DNA of 64,000 nucleotides from Linepithema humile (GCF_040581485.1 NC_090133.1:19654001-19718000); one strand, 5' to 3'. Shown: positions 1-12,676, numbered from the stretch's first letter. Translations and numbers: made by a program. The notes: generated by a model from the letters alone, not told the origin.

Positions 1-1641
1 ACGTCACTGGGTCGGCTGACCCGTGCAACAGAACGACCAATTTTTTGGGCGCGAGGCACGTAATAACATGGAAACAATATGATTTTCGGGAAGTGAGAGC
101 CGCAGGATCGCTGTCGTACCAAGAGTTCTTTCATTTTTAAAGTTTTTTATTCACATCTGTTTCGTTATTCCGTTTACGCGGAGCCGAGTAGTAGCGTGAT
201 GTTGATGTTCACCGACAGCGATTCTCAAACGAAATCTTTTCGATGTGTTTAATCATATATTATTGTATTAGTCGTCGTGTAAGGATCTATCTTGTCGTCT
301 AGATCTACCGAGAGAATATCCTCTCTCTTCATTTTCTTCTTCATCTAAAATTCTCAGTGACGAGCGCATCTAGGCAATCAAAGAAGCGATTTTTTTTTTC
401 TTTTTTTCTTACCATTTTCTATATGTCCACGTTTGCGCAAGCATGGCGCGTACGATTAGATCACTAATCGGCGACTTTGATACGTCGTCCGTAAAGTTAT
501 TCTATGAGAAGAAGGGAAAAGTGTGACTCCGTGCACGTGTATGCATGATGATGCTTGGTGTACATTGTATGAATGCAAAAAAAAGATAATGAGAAAGAGA
601 AATGGACGAGAGAGAAGTGTTGTTGCGGAATATAATATAGTGCAACTACATGGCTAGCGACAGACTGTGCTCGTATTCGTGATTTGTACGAAATTCGTTG
701 ATTCTAACTATTTGTAATTCACTATTTTCGCAAATTTGCCAAATGAACGATATTTTGATGAATTCAGAAAATGTGGAGGAAACTCGAGTCGTATTTTTTG
801 AGAAGCGACATGTCCAGTCATCTAGTCAATCGATTTATATTGTTTCATATATAGCGCTGTACGACAGGTTATATATTGTGCTTGTTCGTGACATTTCTTC
901 GTATTTTTACGCTCTTCGTATTTTTACGCTTTTCTAATTATTTGATCTGAGAAAGAGAGAGAAAGGAATAAATGACTGTCGAAGCACGGATAAACAATAT
1001 ATTGTGAATTGCGAATAATATGAAGAGTTTGTATTAACGAATTTTCGCGAAACACAGATTACAAATACGCGTGTAGTCTGATACTAGCTTATGTAGCGAG
1101 CCAGCAATACAAGAGGAACATGAAGTTCATATATGTATGCGTGTGAGAGAGAGAGAAAAAGTGAAGTGCAATAGAATTGGCGCGTAGTCTCCCCCTCCTT
1201 CCATTTTTTTTCTTCGATTTTAACCCGCATCGCGCACACTGAGCATCTCTCCCATTTAGTTGTTTTCCCGAAGAGAATGCGCGACAAAGTCAATCGCGGA
1301 CTAGTTATCACACGACTTTGTCGCCTAACGACGACAGCGACGAAGAGTTTAGACGACGACGAATGAATTTAAATGACGAAAGCGAGAGTAAGAGAGAGAA
1401 TATCGAGGGAAAGGAGAGAGAATGCATGATGTGTCCGCGTGTTCCGTTCATTAACTGTTAAGGCTGTGTGTCAAGACGAGATGACTTGGAAATAATAATA
1501 TCGAGATACATCATTATCCCAGGGTGTTCAAAATTAAAGCGAGACAGCTTCGTCGGCGGGGCAAGAGGAAGGGAAAAATGGATCACAGATTTCTCGTGAA
1601 GGTGCCGAGGGTGTTTCGCGTTTTGTTTGCAAAATTCTTAT

Positions 1642-1668
1642 TTGGCTTCGCGGTGTGCGCGAAGCCAA
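1642..1668 (+). other. GC-rich perfect hairpin
   Basis: TTGGCTTCGCG at 1642-1652 is exactly reverse-complementary to 1658-1668, with a 5-nt loop GTGTG. It stands out in GA/AT-rich surroundings. It is not followed by a T-run, and eukaryotes do not use Rho-independent terminators, so an RNA structure in a transcript is the simplest reading. Confidence 0.6.
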
Positions 1669-1754
1669 GACGTGACACGAATTATCGCCGTGGAACGAAG
1701 TGAGAAAGTGCACATAACATTAATGAGTTTAAGAAATACGATTAGTGTAAGAAT

Positions 1755-1778
1755 CCTCGACGCGCGTTTGCGTCGAGG
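1755..1778 (+). other. second GC-rich hairpin
   Basis: CCTCGACGC at 1755-1763 pairs perfectly with 1770-1778 across a 6-nt loop. It lies about 90 bases from the hairpin at 1642, which suggests a structured segment of one RNA. A third, weaker hairpin is at 2143-2167 (ATCGTCGAT against ATCGACGGT, 7-nt loop, one G-U pair). Confidence 0.5.
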
Positions 1779-2976
1779 GACACGCTCGTGGATACACGCT
1801 CCAAAAGATTCGAAAGCGTGTTCCTCGGCAGACATGATCTCATACTTTACAGATGTTTCAGTTGCGTTAAGGCATTTGTTGGTTAACACAAATTCGAAGA
1901 TGAAAGATTCAATTAATTATTATAAAACTGCTAAGAACGCGTAACATTTGAAATAAGGGAACGAGAGAGAATGAATGAAACCGAGTGAGAAAAAGGGTAT
2001 GTTTGTGCGTGACGAGGGAGACCAAGGAAGAAGGTCATATGCGGTTGAAACATAAAGGAAGTATGTCTAAAAACAAAAAAAAAACATATATATGTATATT
2101 TCATGTTCTAAATTATACGATTAATTTTATATCCGGAATATTATCGTCGATCGAAAGCATCGACGGTGTAAAGTTTGTGGGTGTATAGCGTCATCGGGTG
2201 CGAGCGTTGTCGTGCATTCTAGATTTATGATACGGAAATTTTTAACACAATGTTTTTTCGAGAATAATAATATGAAAGTCACATATAAGATAAAAGTGAG
2301 ATCCGGCAGGAGCTGTGGAGTGTGCAGGGTATGGACGCGAGAGAAAATTATTTACGCAATGTATTACGATTCATCGAAAAAACAGTACCAACCCCTTCCA
2401 CCTCTCCATCCCTATATTCGTACCTACTTTTTAATAATATATTTTTTCATCGATTATATATTTATTTAATGTCGAATGCCTACGCGTCATGTCTTGAAGT
2501 GGTAATTTTTGAATAATTCGAAGAAGTGCAGATCTTACATAGAAATGTAACAACACATGTGACACGAAGACACAAACACTCATACACATAAAAACAAAAC
2601 ACGGAACACGGACAAAAATTGCATTAAATTTTAGAATAGTAGCGCTTTATAGAATTAAATATTAGTATAACAAAATCTTCATGAATGGGTATGAAAAAAA
2701 ACAATCTTCTGTAGAACGGTGGTGCGCAAACGCGGCGTTCATCCCCGATCCGTTCGCGCAAAGTTTTCTCACGAAATTCAAGTTCAAGTTGAATTAACGA
2801 AATTACCTCTCGGAATACGCTTATTACACGCAAGAAAAAGAAATTGTCCTTTCGGCCTTTCGTGTAAATATGTCTATTTAGGCCTAAATCCCGAACCAAG
2901 TTATCCTCTTCCCGACTGTCCCGTCTATCTGCGGACTGTTGACAATTTGAAAATCAATTTTGATAGCGGTTAATCA

Positions 2977-3087
2977 ATGTTGATTCTTCAAGTCGACACC
3001 GTGGGAATCCTTCTTCCGCCTCCTTATGATCCGAGAACCGAACGTGAAACGAGACAGACGCCGGGTTCCTCGCGACCACCAGCGTAA
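2977..3087 (+). CDS. small ORF with PPPY motif (doubtful)
   Basis: A 36-codon frame runs from ATG at 2977 to TAA at 3085. It carries LLPPPYDPRTERET at residues 12-25, and PPPY is a WW-domain-binding motif. A splice acceptor-like AG at 2989-2990 could instead make this the last coding stretch of an upstream gene. No homologue is recognised and the surroundings look untranslated, so it is listed only as a possible terminal exon or chance frame. Confidence 0.15.
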   Translation: MLILQVDTVGILLPPPYDPRTERETRQTPGSSRPPA

Positions 3088-3274
3088 AAGAAGCTATAAA
3101 TATTATTATGATGATTAATTAACTACATAAATTATAATAAAATATATTTTGTATTAATGTAGTCACGAATTAATACGGCAAACGCAGTGGTCTGTGAAGA
3201 CTGAATCTAAGTAAAGAAAAAAAAAAACCGTAAATTAGTCCTGTGCGAGAATTTCATCGACGTCTGTTAAGAAC

Positions 3275-3280
3275 AATAAA
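3275..3280 (+). terminator. poly(A) signal AATAAA
   Basis: AATAAA is followed within about 35 bases by a GT-rich and T-rich stretch (TTGTGTTTTTATTTC), the usual arrangement around an animal cleavage and polyadenylation site. It probably ends the transcript whose 3' UTR fills the left edge. Confidence 0.4.
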
Positions 3281-3299
3281 ATGACCAGGTAACGGAAAG

Positions 3300-6200
3300 G
3301 TTAATAATTGTGTTTTTATTTCTATCCCCGGATAGCGTATGTTTTGTTAGTGCGTTATACTTGATTGTTACTTTGTTCGTCTTATGATTAAGTGTCATTG
3401 GCGTTGCTCGTAATTTAATGATTTACTTCACCCGTCCGTCCGTTTTCCGATTAATCAATTTTCCTTGTTTTCTTTGTAAAAGCTATGGCCACAACTTGAA
3501 ACATGTTTTTGCGCGAGAAATCAATGTCCACGCTCGTGCATTGTATACATCATCTAAATACCCGCAGACGTTGATGAAACTCACATTGTCATTCTGGCAA
3601 GTGAACGCTTCGATGCAGAGTTCGTCAGATTGTTCTTCAAACTCAATCAGTTGCACGAGTTCGATCCTACAAGCGGCACAGAGACTGAATTCGAGTCCAG
3701 CAAACGTATATATTAGTGGCAGTCGCTGGTTTGCTCGCTAGTTGAAAAAAAAGAAACGGTAAACATACAAGTTCCGGCCAGGCTTTTTGCTGTTACGCTC
3801 CTGTGCAATTTACGACGTAAAGACAGCTTAATTCGTAGAGTATACATGTCTAATACGGTAATTATATCACCGTCGCGATTACTTATCTATCCACGGTGAA
3901 TTCCGGTTGGAGAAAAAACGCAATATCAATAATTCTCATTGTTTTTTCTAACACTGAAATTATTCTTACATTTATTATTTAATTAATTGTAGATTCTCAG
4001 CTTTTTTTAAACAGCCAGTATGTTTAAAAACGAGTATATTTTTTTGTAATTATAAAGGAGATCGAAAAAAATGGTGATTTTAGTTTTTAACAATCGAGTT
4101 CTTAATGAATTTAATGTTGTGATTTTTCTTGAAAAGAAATATTTGTGTGGAATTACAAGCGATTAAAAACGTAAAGCAAATTTTCATTTTGTGTTTTAAC
4201 TTCGCGAACAAATGGGGATATCTGGGATATAGAGACTAGTTAATTCATATTGACAGCAATAGTAAAATTATTCCGCAATGGAAAGAGATTTGAACAGGAA
4301 TCGAACGCAAAGATCCTTCCCGCGATCACGTCCAGAATATATTAAATCAATCACCACGCGCTCCCCGTTCGCTGATCACAGATATTGCAATCGTAGTAAT
4401 ATTAATACTAATAATAATAATAATCAATCGCGATCTTGTGTCCGATTTGCGGCGAACGAAAACAATTCAGAGCGAAAGAGAGAGAGAGAGAGTGTGTGTA
4501 CGTGAGATGATTACCGCGGTTGAAAACTTGCGCGAAAGTGCCCTTGCTGCCCATGATTGTTGAGGGTGCAATTCAATGGTCTCAGCCGTATGAGCCGTCG
4601 GGCGTTATGTGTTGTATCATTAGAGAAGTTAAAAAATTTCTACGTGTGAAAGCACTTATAAAACGTCCTGCTACTTTATTACGAGAAAAGTAAACCATCT
4701 TTGTTACGGATTTCTAAACTTTTATAAGAAAAAAGAATTAATAATCATCTCCACAAAAATAAAATTAAGTAATCACGTTGAAGACAATGTATCTATCTAC
4801 TCCAATATTTACCATTTAGAAAAATTAAAAAATTGAAAATACTTAATACAAAAGAAAATCGGCTATTTTACGATAGGAAAAATTTTACTGCGGTTTTCTA
4901 AATTTTTATAAGATGATTAATAGTAGTTTCGATAAAAACCGTGCAAAATATTCTAAATAATTATAATACTGTAAATAATGCAAACGATGTTCAAATAAAG
5001 ATGCAATTTTAAAATTAAACAATTAAAGAATTAAATTCAATCAACTAATCAGATATTACGTTTCTCTAAAATTGTCTTGTATTATTTTTACCCTACGGCT
5101 CACGCTGGATGACCAAAGGGACTAACGTTCCATCGATCGACAATCGCCACGTGCATCCTCAATGATCGCAAGAATCATTATAATAAGTGATATGATAATT
5201 TCAGATGCCTGCGGTCAATGAGCAATGCTCTCATGGGCTGAAAATGATGGTGTATTTTAGCCGGGATGAATTTGCTCGAGGCAGAGACAGATGAATGAAA
5301 AATAAGAGGTATGTCGCTGCGTGGTTGCGTGCGTGCGTGCATCAGTACGGCGTGTCGGATGCGCGTCCGACAGAGAGTTTAACGAGTTAAAAAAGGTATC
5401 AGTATTAAACCGATATTTGTGTTTCGAGCACACTTCGGCGGTTGGAGAAAAATCAATCTGCGTGTTATATCTTCAGTAGCGATTGTGAGAGAAACGAGAT
5501 AAGAGCGAAGAACAGCGGAGAATACTTTATACAGGGTGTTTTCACAACGATTATCCATTAGAAACCGCGAACGATCAAAAGCAAAACGCACAAATTACCG
5601 GACCTAATTCGAGGTCACTGACTCACTGAGATATTTGTTCCTACCTGAGACGATCGGAAGCGATCGCAAGTTTCCCGCAATCGGAGGAATCTGCTCGCGG
5701 GCGACGGAGGAGAGTGTTAATGATGTCGCTTTCGTTCGCCTCGGATCATCTTCTCGACCATTCATCGCGATTCTGTGAATTGCCGTCGTCCGTATCGTGT
5801 CTCTGGTTGAAAAAATACCCGGCAGTACTCTTGGTACACCCACCATGGTCACCGAGAAGATGTCATAGTGACTGTTCAGTTGCATTAGCACGATAAAAAT
5901 AGTGATACAAATTGGGCAGGTTGGAGAAACGAGAAGCAGTCTCGCGCCGGGTATATCTTCAATGATTGTAGGGGCCAACAATGTGATAATCGGCAGGTAC
6001 CTATGGTCAATGAACTATACACCAAATTAGCGGTGTCGTGAGACTTTAGGATTTTCGTTTCCTGTTTTCCTTTTTACGCTCTAACGCATATCTCGTCTCG
6101 TGCAACGCGCAATAAAGTCGATAAGTCTCGCGAAGCAGCGCGAAAGCTAATTACAAAGGAGAGTCAACGAGCGAAGCCGCGAGACTTGTTCCCGGTTTCG

Positions 6201-6990
6201 AAAAAAGAAAAGAAGTAAAAAAAAAAAAAAAAAAATAGTAAAAAATAAAAAAAGGAAACTCTCGACGACTCACAGTTATCCGTTCCGATAAGCAGAAGCG
6301 ACAGCACCAAATGGTTCGACATATCGACTTACCACCCGACAAATCGTCCCCCCCGAATAATCCTCTTGTGTGCAATAATAAACTCGTTTCCTCCGAAACA
6401 ACAATATTAATCCGCAATAAATAATGTTAGCACCGTAGCGCCGCGAATACGCGAGAGTCATATATATATGTTATATCTTTGTATGAACATTTAATATGCA
6501 ATAAATATGTATGTCGTCATCCCATTACATCTACGGTACGTTTCACTATTCTAACGTCTATTCGCTTTCAGCTTTATTTCTATTTTCTATCGTCGCATCG
6601 TTAACGAATTGTTATTCTACGATGCCATCGTTAATCGCAAACGCTTTAACTCGCGTTAACTTTTTTTAATGCAGACGCAGATCTGCGTTTGGATTCTCGA
6701 TTCGGGTAACGCTCTAATGCATTTATTTTTTTTTTTTAAGTGGACTTCTGTACGATTAAAAATAAATATAGAAGTCAATTGTTTCTCTGCGAGGATGCGT
6801 CCACCTTCATGCTCACGACACGTGGCCTGCCATCGACATCGGTATGAATCCCCGCGGCGAGTGCGCGCGCAAGCTGGCAACAGGTAAATAGCAGGTAAGA
6901 AAAAAAGCGAAGCGAACATAGGACGAGGTGGAGGAATAGGTGAACGCGGGGGCAGGGAGACAGGTGCGGCGCAGGCTGGAGGGGACGAAG
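3300..6990. other. intergenic stretch, no firm gene
   Basis: Mostly AT-rich DNA with a GA microsatellite near 4476-4492, a poly(A) run near 6217-6235, and a CAGGGTGTTT motif at 5532. Short frames at 3418-3741 (plus) and 4278-4505 (plus) have no recognisable product. One minus-strand exon candidate at 5604-5981 is listed separately. The stretch 5080-6000 is richer in CpG than its flanks. Confidence 0.4.
5604..5981 (-). CDS. possible coding exon, unassigned
   Basis: On the minus strand an open frame of about 125 codons uses many C/G-ending codons, unlike the AT-rich surroundings. An ATG in a strong context (ACCATGG, complement near 5848) begins MVGVPRVLPG. Further left the frame reaches LPIVSG just before CTCAG/GTAGGA, a plausible donor near 5645. 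A pyrimidine-rich segment ending AACAG near 5880 could be an acceptor. No homologous family is recognised and no partner exon was found, so this may be a chance frame in CpG-rich DNA. Confidence 0.2.
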   Translation of the reverse strand: MLAPTIIEDIPGARLLLVSPTCPICITIFIVLMQLNSHYDIFSVTMVGVPRVLPGIFSTRDTIRTTAIHRIAMNGREDDPRRTKATSLTLSSVAREQIPPIAGNLRSLPIVSGRNKYLSESVTSN

Positions 6991-7019
6991 CGACTCCGAC
7001 TTCTCGAATAGAGAGGTGG

Positions 7020-7281
7020 GAGTCTCGAGAACCTGGGGAAGTCGCTGCTGCCTGACTCCGGTGCGGCGCCGATCGACAGTCAAGCGCGGAAAGCCGTCGA
7101 TAGTGCGCGGTTTACAGTGTGTGCGAATTTACATTCGCGAAGTGCGCGTATGTGTGTCGGTGTACGTTCTTCTGCGATGCAGAAATCTGACGACGGTGTC
7201 GGAGTGCATTGCGCGTGATCGTGCGTGGGTGCGCGCGCTTAGCGGACGCGCGAAGCGAAATGCGCTTCACGGATGGCCTGG
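7020..7281 (+). promoter_or_regulatory. CpG-rich promoter and noncoding first exon
   Basis: A CpG-dense patch ends at a strong donor, GCCTGG/GTAAGC, with the intron starting at 7282. It lacks a long frame but contains short ones: a 13-codon frame at ATGCAGAAATCTG, and an ATG at 7260 whose frame crosses the donor. The next plus-strand acceptor with a good pyrimidine tract leads into the Grindelwald start exon at 12451, so this is inferred to be that gene's first exon. If joined, the 7260 frame ends after 18 codons in exon 2, giving an upstream ORF. The transcription start was not fixed. Confidence 0.5.
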
Positions 7282-10200
7282 GTAAGCGAATGATCTATCG
7301 CGTTTGCCAGTTGACTATCAGACTTCATAAAAATATTTAGTATTTGCTCCACCTTGACGTTACATCGCAAAATTAGCTAAACGATACTTTGGCATCATTT
7401 ATTTGAGAAAGCAGTTTGTAATTTATTCTTAAAACTGGATTAGTAGGACTGAATCGTAGACAATATTTGCGATCTTGCAAAGACATTTGCACGACTAATG
7501 GTTCACTTTTCTTTAAACGCCTTTCTATTTTTCCACATACGTAATTCGCGGCGTTATCGCCGAGAGAGCATCGTTGCGACTCGAATTTATCATTGTCATT
7601 AGATGCGCGAGAATCCAATTACCAAGCTGCTCGAATCGAATTAGAGTCGATCGGCATAAATATACAAAAGCAAATAGCGCAGCTATTTATAGTTTAAGCA
7701 ACGCAGAGCTACATTTCAAGCGAATAATAGGATGATGCTGCAAGGAGGACCTGCGGAGACTTTAACGATCGCAGTTGCATAGATAAGACGGACGAACCTG
7801 ACGCATACCGAGATAATTTCGTGATTTATCTATCACGAAACAAAAGAAAACATGTAATATTGATTTTTTTTACTCGGAAACACTGGTACCATCTATTTGC
7901 ATGACATTCAGCAGAAAAAATAACTACAAATTTTATTTTTTTAAATTGTGGCCTAATTTAAAATTAATTTTTTCTTGCCAAAATGTATAAACTGTTATAA
8001 CTGTTAAAAATAAATAGTTTCTATCCCCGTTAGAATAAATTAATTTTAAGTAGTATAAATATATAAAAGTGATCAAATTCGAATTTTTATTTTATCAAGT
8101 TTGAGAATATTAAGATTTTAATTTGATAGAATTAAAAAATTTATTAAATCTTCAAGGTTTTTGATAAAATTCCATTTTACGCTTAATTGAAAAAGTAAGA
8201 ATGACGTGTAATCGAAATGTTATTAAAAAATAATCAACTCGAAATAGCTGAAGAATTTATTGATTTCTCGATTTCTGTTATGGTTCAAAGATATATCGTC
8301 CATTATCTGTTACATGTGTACAATGTACTTTTATATTGTACGTATATTTCCGGTATTTCCGATATCAGACGATGCTTTCACAAAACTCGTTAAATATGCA
8401 TTACCGCCTTACACGCTCGCTCGGACAAGGGCAAATCAATGGAGCGCGACATTACACCGTTACAAGCGTAACCCCGAAGTAGAAAATCACTTGAAAATAT
8501 CCGAAGTCGATTAGACGACTTCGTAATGAGCGGCTAATTAGCAGCTAATTATACACGGTTGCCCGTCGAACAATGTCCGTCTTGGTTCACCGCGCGTTCG
8601 TTACGCGAGAATGGGAAATCGCAGGATCGTGACAGCAGTTTCTTCGAGACCGATCGCTATCACAGCATTCATGATATTTCGTCATACGGAAGATGATCGC
8701 GCGTGTGACGCGACTTCTCGCGACAATTCATTCTGACGTAAACTACGTGACTGGCCAAGCTACATGTTGCGCGTGGCGTTATCAAAGCGTGCGAGATGTT
8801 ACAAGAAATGAGATACTGAGTACGTGCGGAGATATGAGTCAGTTTGCAATTAGAATAACCGGGTCGTCGGGACTTTGGCTGATAATCGCGGCCTGCTATT
8901 TGTGCATTATAAAAAACATTTTACATACATTTGATATTCTTACATCGCACGTGTAGAAAATCATAACGAATCGTAAGATTAAATTAAAAAGGATTAGACA
9001 ATTAACTCTAAAAATTGCAATTAAGCAATTGATTTCCGGAGTCAATTTTAAGGCTTCGTTATTTAATTGTTCATTTTTAATAATTTATAATTTAAAAAAA
9101 TACTAGTTTAAAAATATTCTTAAAAAATTAAAATTGAAATCAATCAGATTTCAAAAACTCTTCTGCGTCAACAATTATTATTTGAAAAGCTGGATACAAT
9201 AACAATGAGCTTATTAATTACTAAAATAAAAAAAGAAGTTTTAACGTTAAAATTTAATTAATTTGAAAATTCTGCAAAAAGAAGGTGAATTTTACTCACT
9301 TCACATTCGTAATATTTAAGTTTGCCATACGAAGAAGAAACTCGAAAGATCTTGGAGATCGAATTTATGCGATAACAGCGTCGATCGTTTACGTTGTTAC
9401 TACATTCAGTTCCTCAATTGTGTTATGAACAATCGGTCGATATCGCATTAGTTAACATATTGATAAACTAAGGGGACTATAATTTATGATTTATTTCGTC
9501 GATCATGGCCTGCAGTTTGAGCACAATATCGACGACACGCTTGGGACCGTAACGTTTTGCCACACGTAAAACCCTCCTCGGTGGGGAACCAGTCAGGCAA
9601 CATTCCTGCGTCCCGTTTACGTGCGTCCACCACCTATCTCTGACTTCTATTCGGACTTTCCTTGGTAAATGTTGTGCTTGATTTTGTGCCAAGTTTGCTC
9701 ACCGAACGCGGTAAAGTTAGCGACGCTTTCCTACGATCGAGATCCTGCTACTCAATGAAAAGTAGATCCGCAAATTTACGCAGCAAAATGATGACAATAT
9801 TACAAAAGAGATAAAATTTTCCTCAGTCATTAAATAAATGTCGTCACTGAGATTCTTTGGATATGATGGAATTATATTTGAATTCATTAATGACAAATTA
9901 TCGGATACTAATAGCAAGATCTTTGATAAAAAATAATTAACAAAAATTAGTATTTTAAATGTAATATGATTTTTACTAGAATATTAATTTTTTATGCAAA
10001 ATTTAATTAATTTGTTGAGAAACTTTTTCGCTCAAAAGTTCATCAATTTTTCAACCCTCGAACGGAACGGCGAATCTCGGCCTAACTCGCCTTTCATTCG
10101 AATAAAATTTAAAATATAATAAAATTTTATTTTTGTCGTACAATAAACTTTTAGATTAAATTTTGAAACCTATTATACTAATAAATTTTTTAAGCAAAAA

Positions 10201-12450
10201 GATTCATATATACTGATTGAAAAGAAAAATAATACGTTCACTAAAAAAACGAAGTTAAATGCTTCTATATTAATTAGTGATATTACATATGTAATTATTT
10301 CTATTTCTTTTATATAAAAAAAATAAAAATAATGAAATAATAGCTTTAATTTTTTTCTTACATCAATTTCCAAAGTTTATTCATAGCTTTCAAACAGTTT
10401 GCATAAAACCACTGTTTTATTTCGCGCAAATACTCTTCGAGTTTCTATTCGAATAGGCGATACCATGCGTTCGCATTCAATTTCCATTCGTTACAACACC
10501 AGGCGACACCCTAAAGCATTGTACGCCTACACACATTGTGTGCATTCGGTACCAGGTGTACCACAGAGCGCTTGTTGGTGCACGTAGCGAATTGCAACGA
10601 GTGTTCTTTACAATATGCATCCGCGTGATCGCGAGTGAGGTTGCGACTCGCGGAAAACTCATAATATCCGGCAACTGAGCATCGTGGATGTGTCTTAAAA
10701 GCACGCGATATGCCGTAATGGTGCTGGCGTAATAAAAAGAAAGATAAGTGTGATTGTGTGTATGTGTGTGTGTGTGTGTATAAAACATTGATAAAGAAAT
10801 CATAACTTAACATACCGTTGCATTGCTAAATATAATAACATTGTCGTTTTTCATACTGTGTCGAAGCAACTGTTAATTTGCGATTACACGCAAGTTGAAT
10901 TTAAATTCTTAATTAAGATTAGATTTTTTAAATTTAATTTCTTATTAGATTCTGATTAATTTTTTTGAAAAAAATGAGTTATACTCTATTGAATTGTTGA
11001 ATTAAAGAAATCCATCGAAAAAAAGTTACAATGAAATATTTCGATCAGCAGAAATAATTCAATCTTTCCGTCATCGACCGAAAGCGTGTGTCGCTATCAG
11101 GAACAATTTTCTTTCGCCTTGTGAAGGTACGTCGGAAACGACATGAAGTATGTAAGCGTTTACCTCGCCGGTTGATACGAGGAATGAGTCAGACGCGATA
11201 CGACGCGGCCCTGAGAATATTAGTCTCTCATTATCCGCGTTATTTTATTTCAAAAACCGCATGCGGCTTACAGAAGTATGTGTGATTTATATCTGTCTTG
11301 TCATCTTTTCTGATTCACTTAAACTTATCCATCAATCAGCGGGGCGTTTCTCAAACGCCTTTATAACATCTATTTATTGCGATTGCCGATACTCGTCACA
11401 ATCTGTCATAATTATAATTCACAGTACACGTTATTAACATTACAGCCACCTACGTGAACGTCACGTACGAGTATAAAGCTGCTCTCAAGAGCAGCAGCCG
11501 TAAAAAATTTATAAAACATAGTCCGCGACGTGACAATAAAACGAGGTCGTCGGTAGAAGCCGAGGCGAAAGTATCTCTGCTGTTGTACGATGCTAGAGGC
11601 CATTTTGATGCATCCAGTCACGCTCACGTGTGCGTTAACACAGGTGTTGAGATACAGGTGATGCGTGACATACCGTACACGCATGGCGCATCTCTGGCAT
11701 TGCGACGCTATCGACTAACCAGCCAAACGAAATACATCTGGCTGCTTAAAAATTCTCCGTGTGCTCAAATTCTCGATCATAATTGTGAAATCATGCTGTG
11801 ATAAAGATACATATAGTCAAGCTCTCGAATTTTTGCACGCTTTTTAGAGAATCTTAAAGATAGACAGCTATCTCTGTACATTTTTCTTTTGGTAATTAAA
11901 GAGCATGATTAATAAATTAATATTAAATAAATCAAATTAAAAAAACATTCTTTTAGTGGATGCTCGAGAAATATTTTAATTTTAACGATATCCAAAAATT
12001 TATGCAATTACTAAATCGAATGTGTGTTTAGTGGAATTTGTAATTTGGACACCCGATAGCGAGTTTGTTTTTCTTAATTTTTCTATCGAATTTTTATGTC
12101 GAATCCGTTAGGTCGATTGCTGTCATCATTGTTTATCAATTCACATATCCGAGTCTCTTCGATGGAGACGACCATTCGGTTGATTGATTGTTCTCTCGTA
12201 TCGAAAATATTTTGATTTTCGTTCATCTAATGTGACACATGATTTCGTCCTAGCGTTGCGAATATCTCAGCGGCAAAAATACTTCACATGCGGCGTTTCA
12301 TGAAGGCTTACGAAGCTGATTTTATTTTATTTTTTATTCAGATGTCAAAATATCGATAATTTTTGAGTCGTACTATATAATCTAAATAAACATTTTTAAC
12401 GGATATCGCATAATGCAAATATAACGAAAGTTTCTTCGCAATTCTTTTAG
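7282..12450 (+). other. inferred first intron of grindelwald
   Basis: AT-rich DNA between a strong donor at 7282 and the acceptor TTCTTTTAG at 12442-12450. It contains a TG microsatellite near 10755-10780 and two frames of unclear meaning: minus 9477-9692 (listed separately) and plus 11418-11801. Otherwise nothing supportable was seen. Confidence 0.4.
9477..9692 (-). CDS. possible small exon or ORF, unassigned
   Basis: A minus-strand frame of about 71 codons with C/G-ending codons lies in AT-rich DNA and ends with TAG. The product is basic and has no membrane segment. It includes RDRWWTHVNG, an ECC pair, and a C-terminal stretch VVDIVLKLQAMIDEIN that looks like an amphipathic helix. It is preceded in frame by TGA, so any upstream coding part would need a splice acceptor, and none is convincing. 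It could be a decayed transposon or gene fragment, or chance. No family is assigned. Confidence 0.2.
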   Translation of the reverse strand: MAQNQAQHLPRKVRIEVRDRWWTHVNGTQECCLTGSPPRRVLRVAKRYGPKRVVDIVLKLQAMIDEINHKL

Positions 12451-12460
12451 TGCTAGGAGC

Positions 12461-12541
12461 ATGGAGCCTCTTCGAGTGCCGCTAAGGACTCACTGCGAGC
12501 AGTTGATTGCGGATCGTGAGCGAGTCATGATCGTGTCCTAA
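12461..12541 (+). CDS. upstream ORF in the grindelwald leader
   Basis: A 26-codon frame (begins MEPLRVPL, ends TAA at 12539-12541) starts 11 bases after the exon acceptor at 12450 and lies about 135 bases before the main ATG at 12677. It does not overlap the main frame. Its role, if any, would be to reduce translation of the receptor by capturing scanning ribosomes. The peptide itself is not recognised. Confidence 0.35.
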   Translation: MEPLRVPLRTHCEQLIADRERVMIVS

Positions 12542-12676
12542 ATTTGCGATTCAAGATACGCAGGAGGGAGAGAGAAAGACAAAAAAAAAGAAGGGATTAC
12601 GAAAGAGACGCGGAAGGAGAGAGGCGAACCGGTCGACGAAGCCCACTGCGCATCGATCCAACATCGCTTTGACCAA

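Larger units (their letters stand above)
1..3300 (+). other. probable 3' UTR of an upstream gene
   Basis: No long reading frame with recognisable protein similarity was found here. Frame 3 is open from the left edge to a stop at about 137-139 (45 codons), but its product is not recognisable. The stretch is rich in GA runs and AT-rich linkers, holds three small GC-rich hairpins, and ends with AATAAA at 3275-3280 followed by a GT/T-rich segment. A Pumilio-type TGTAAATA lies near 2865. Together this resembles a long 3' untranslated region of a plus-strand gene whose coding part lies left of the window. An unrelated noncoding RNA is the main alternative. Confidence 0.35.

Noticed and set aside
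11418..11801. 128-codon open frame in the first grindelwald intron
   Set aside because: It has no ATG near its start, low-complexity basic translation, an overlapping antisense frame, and no recognisable family. Kept only as a possible chance frame.
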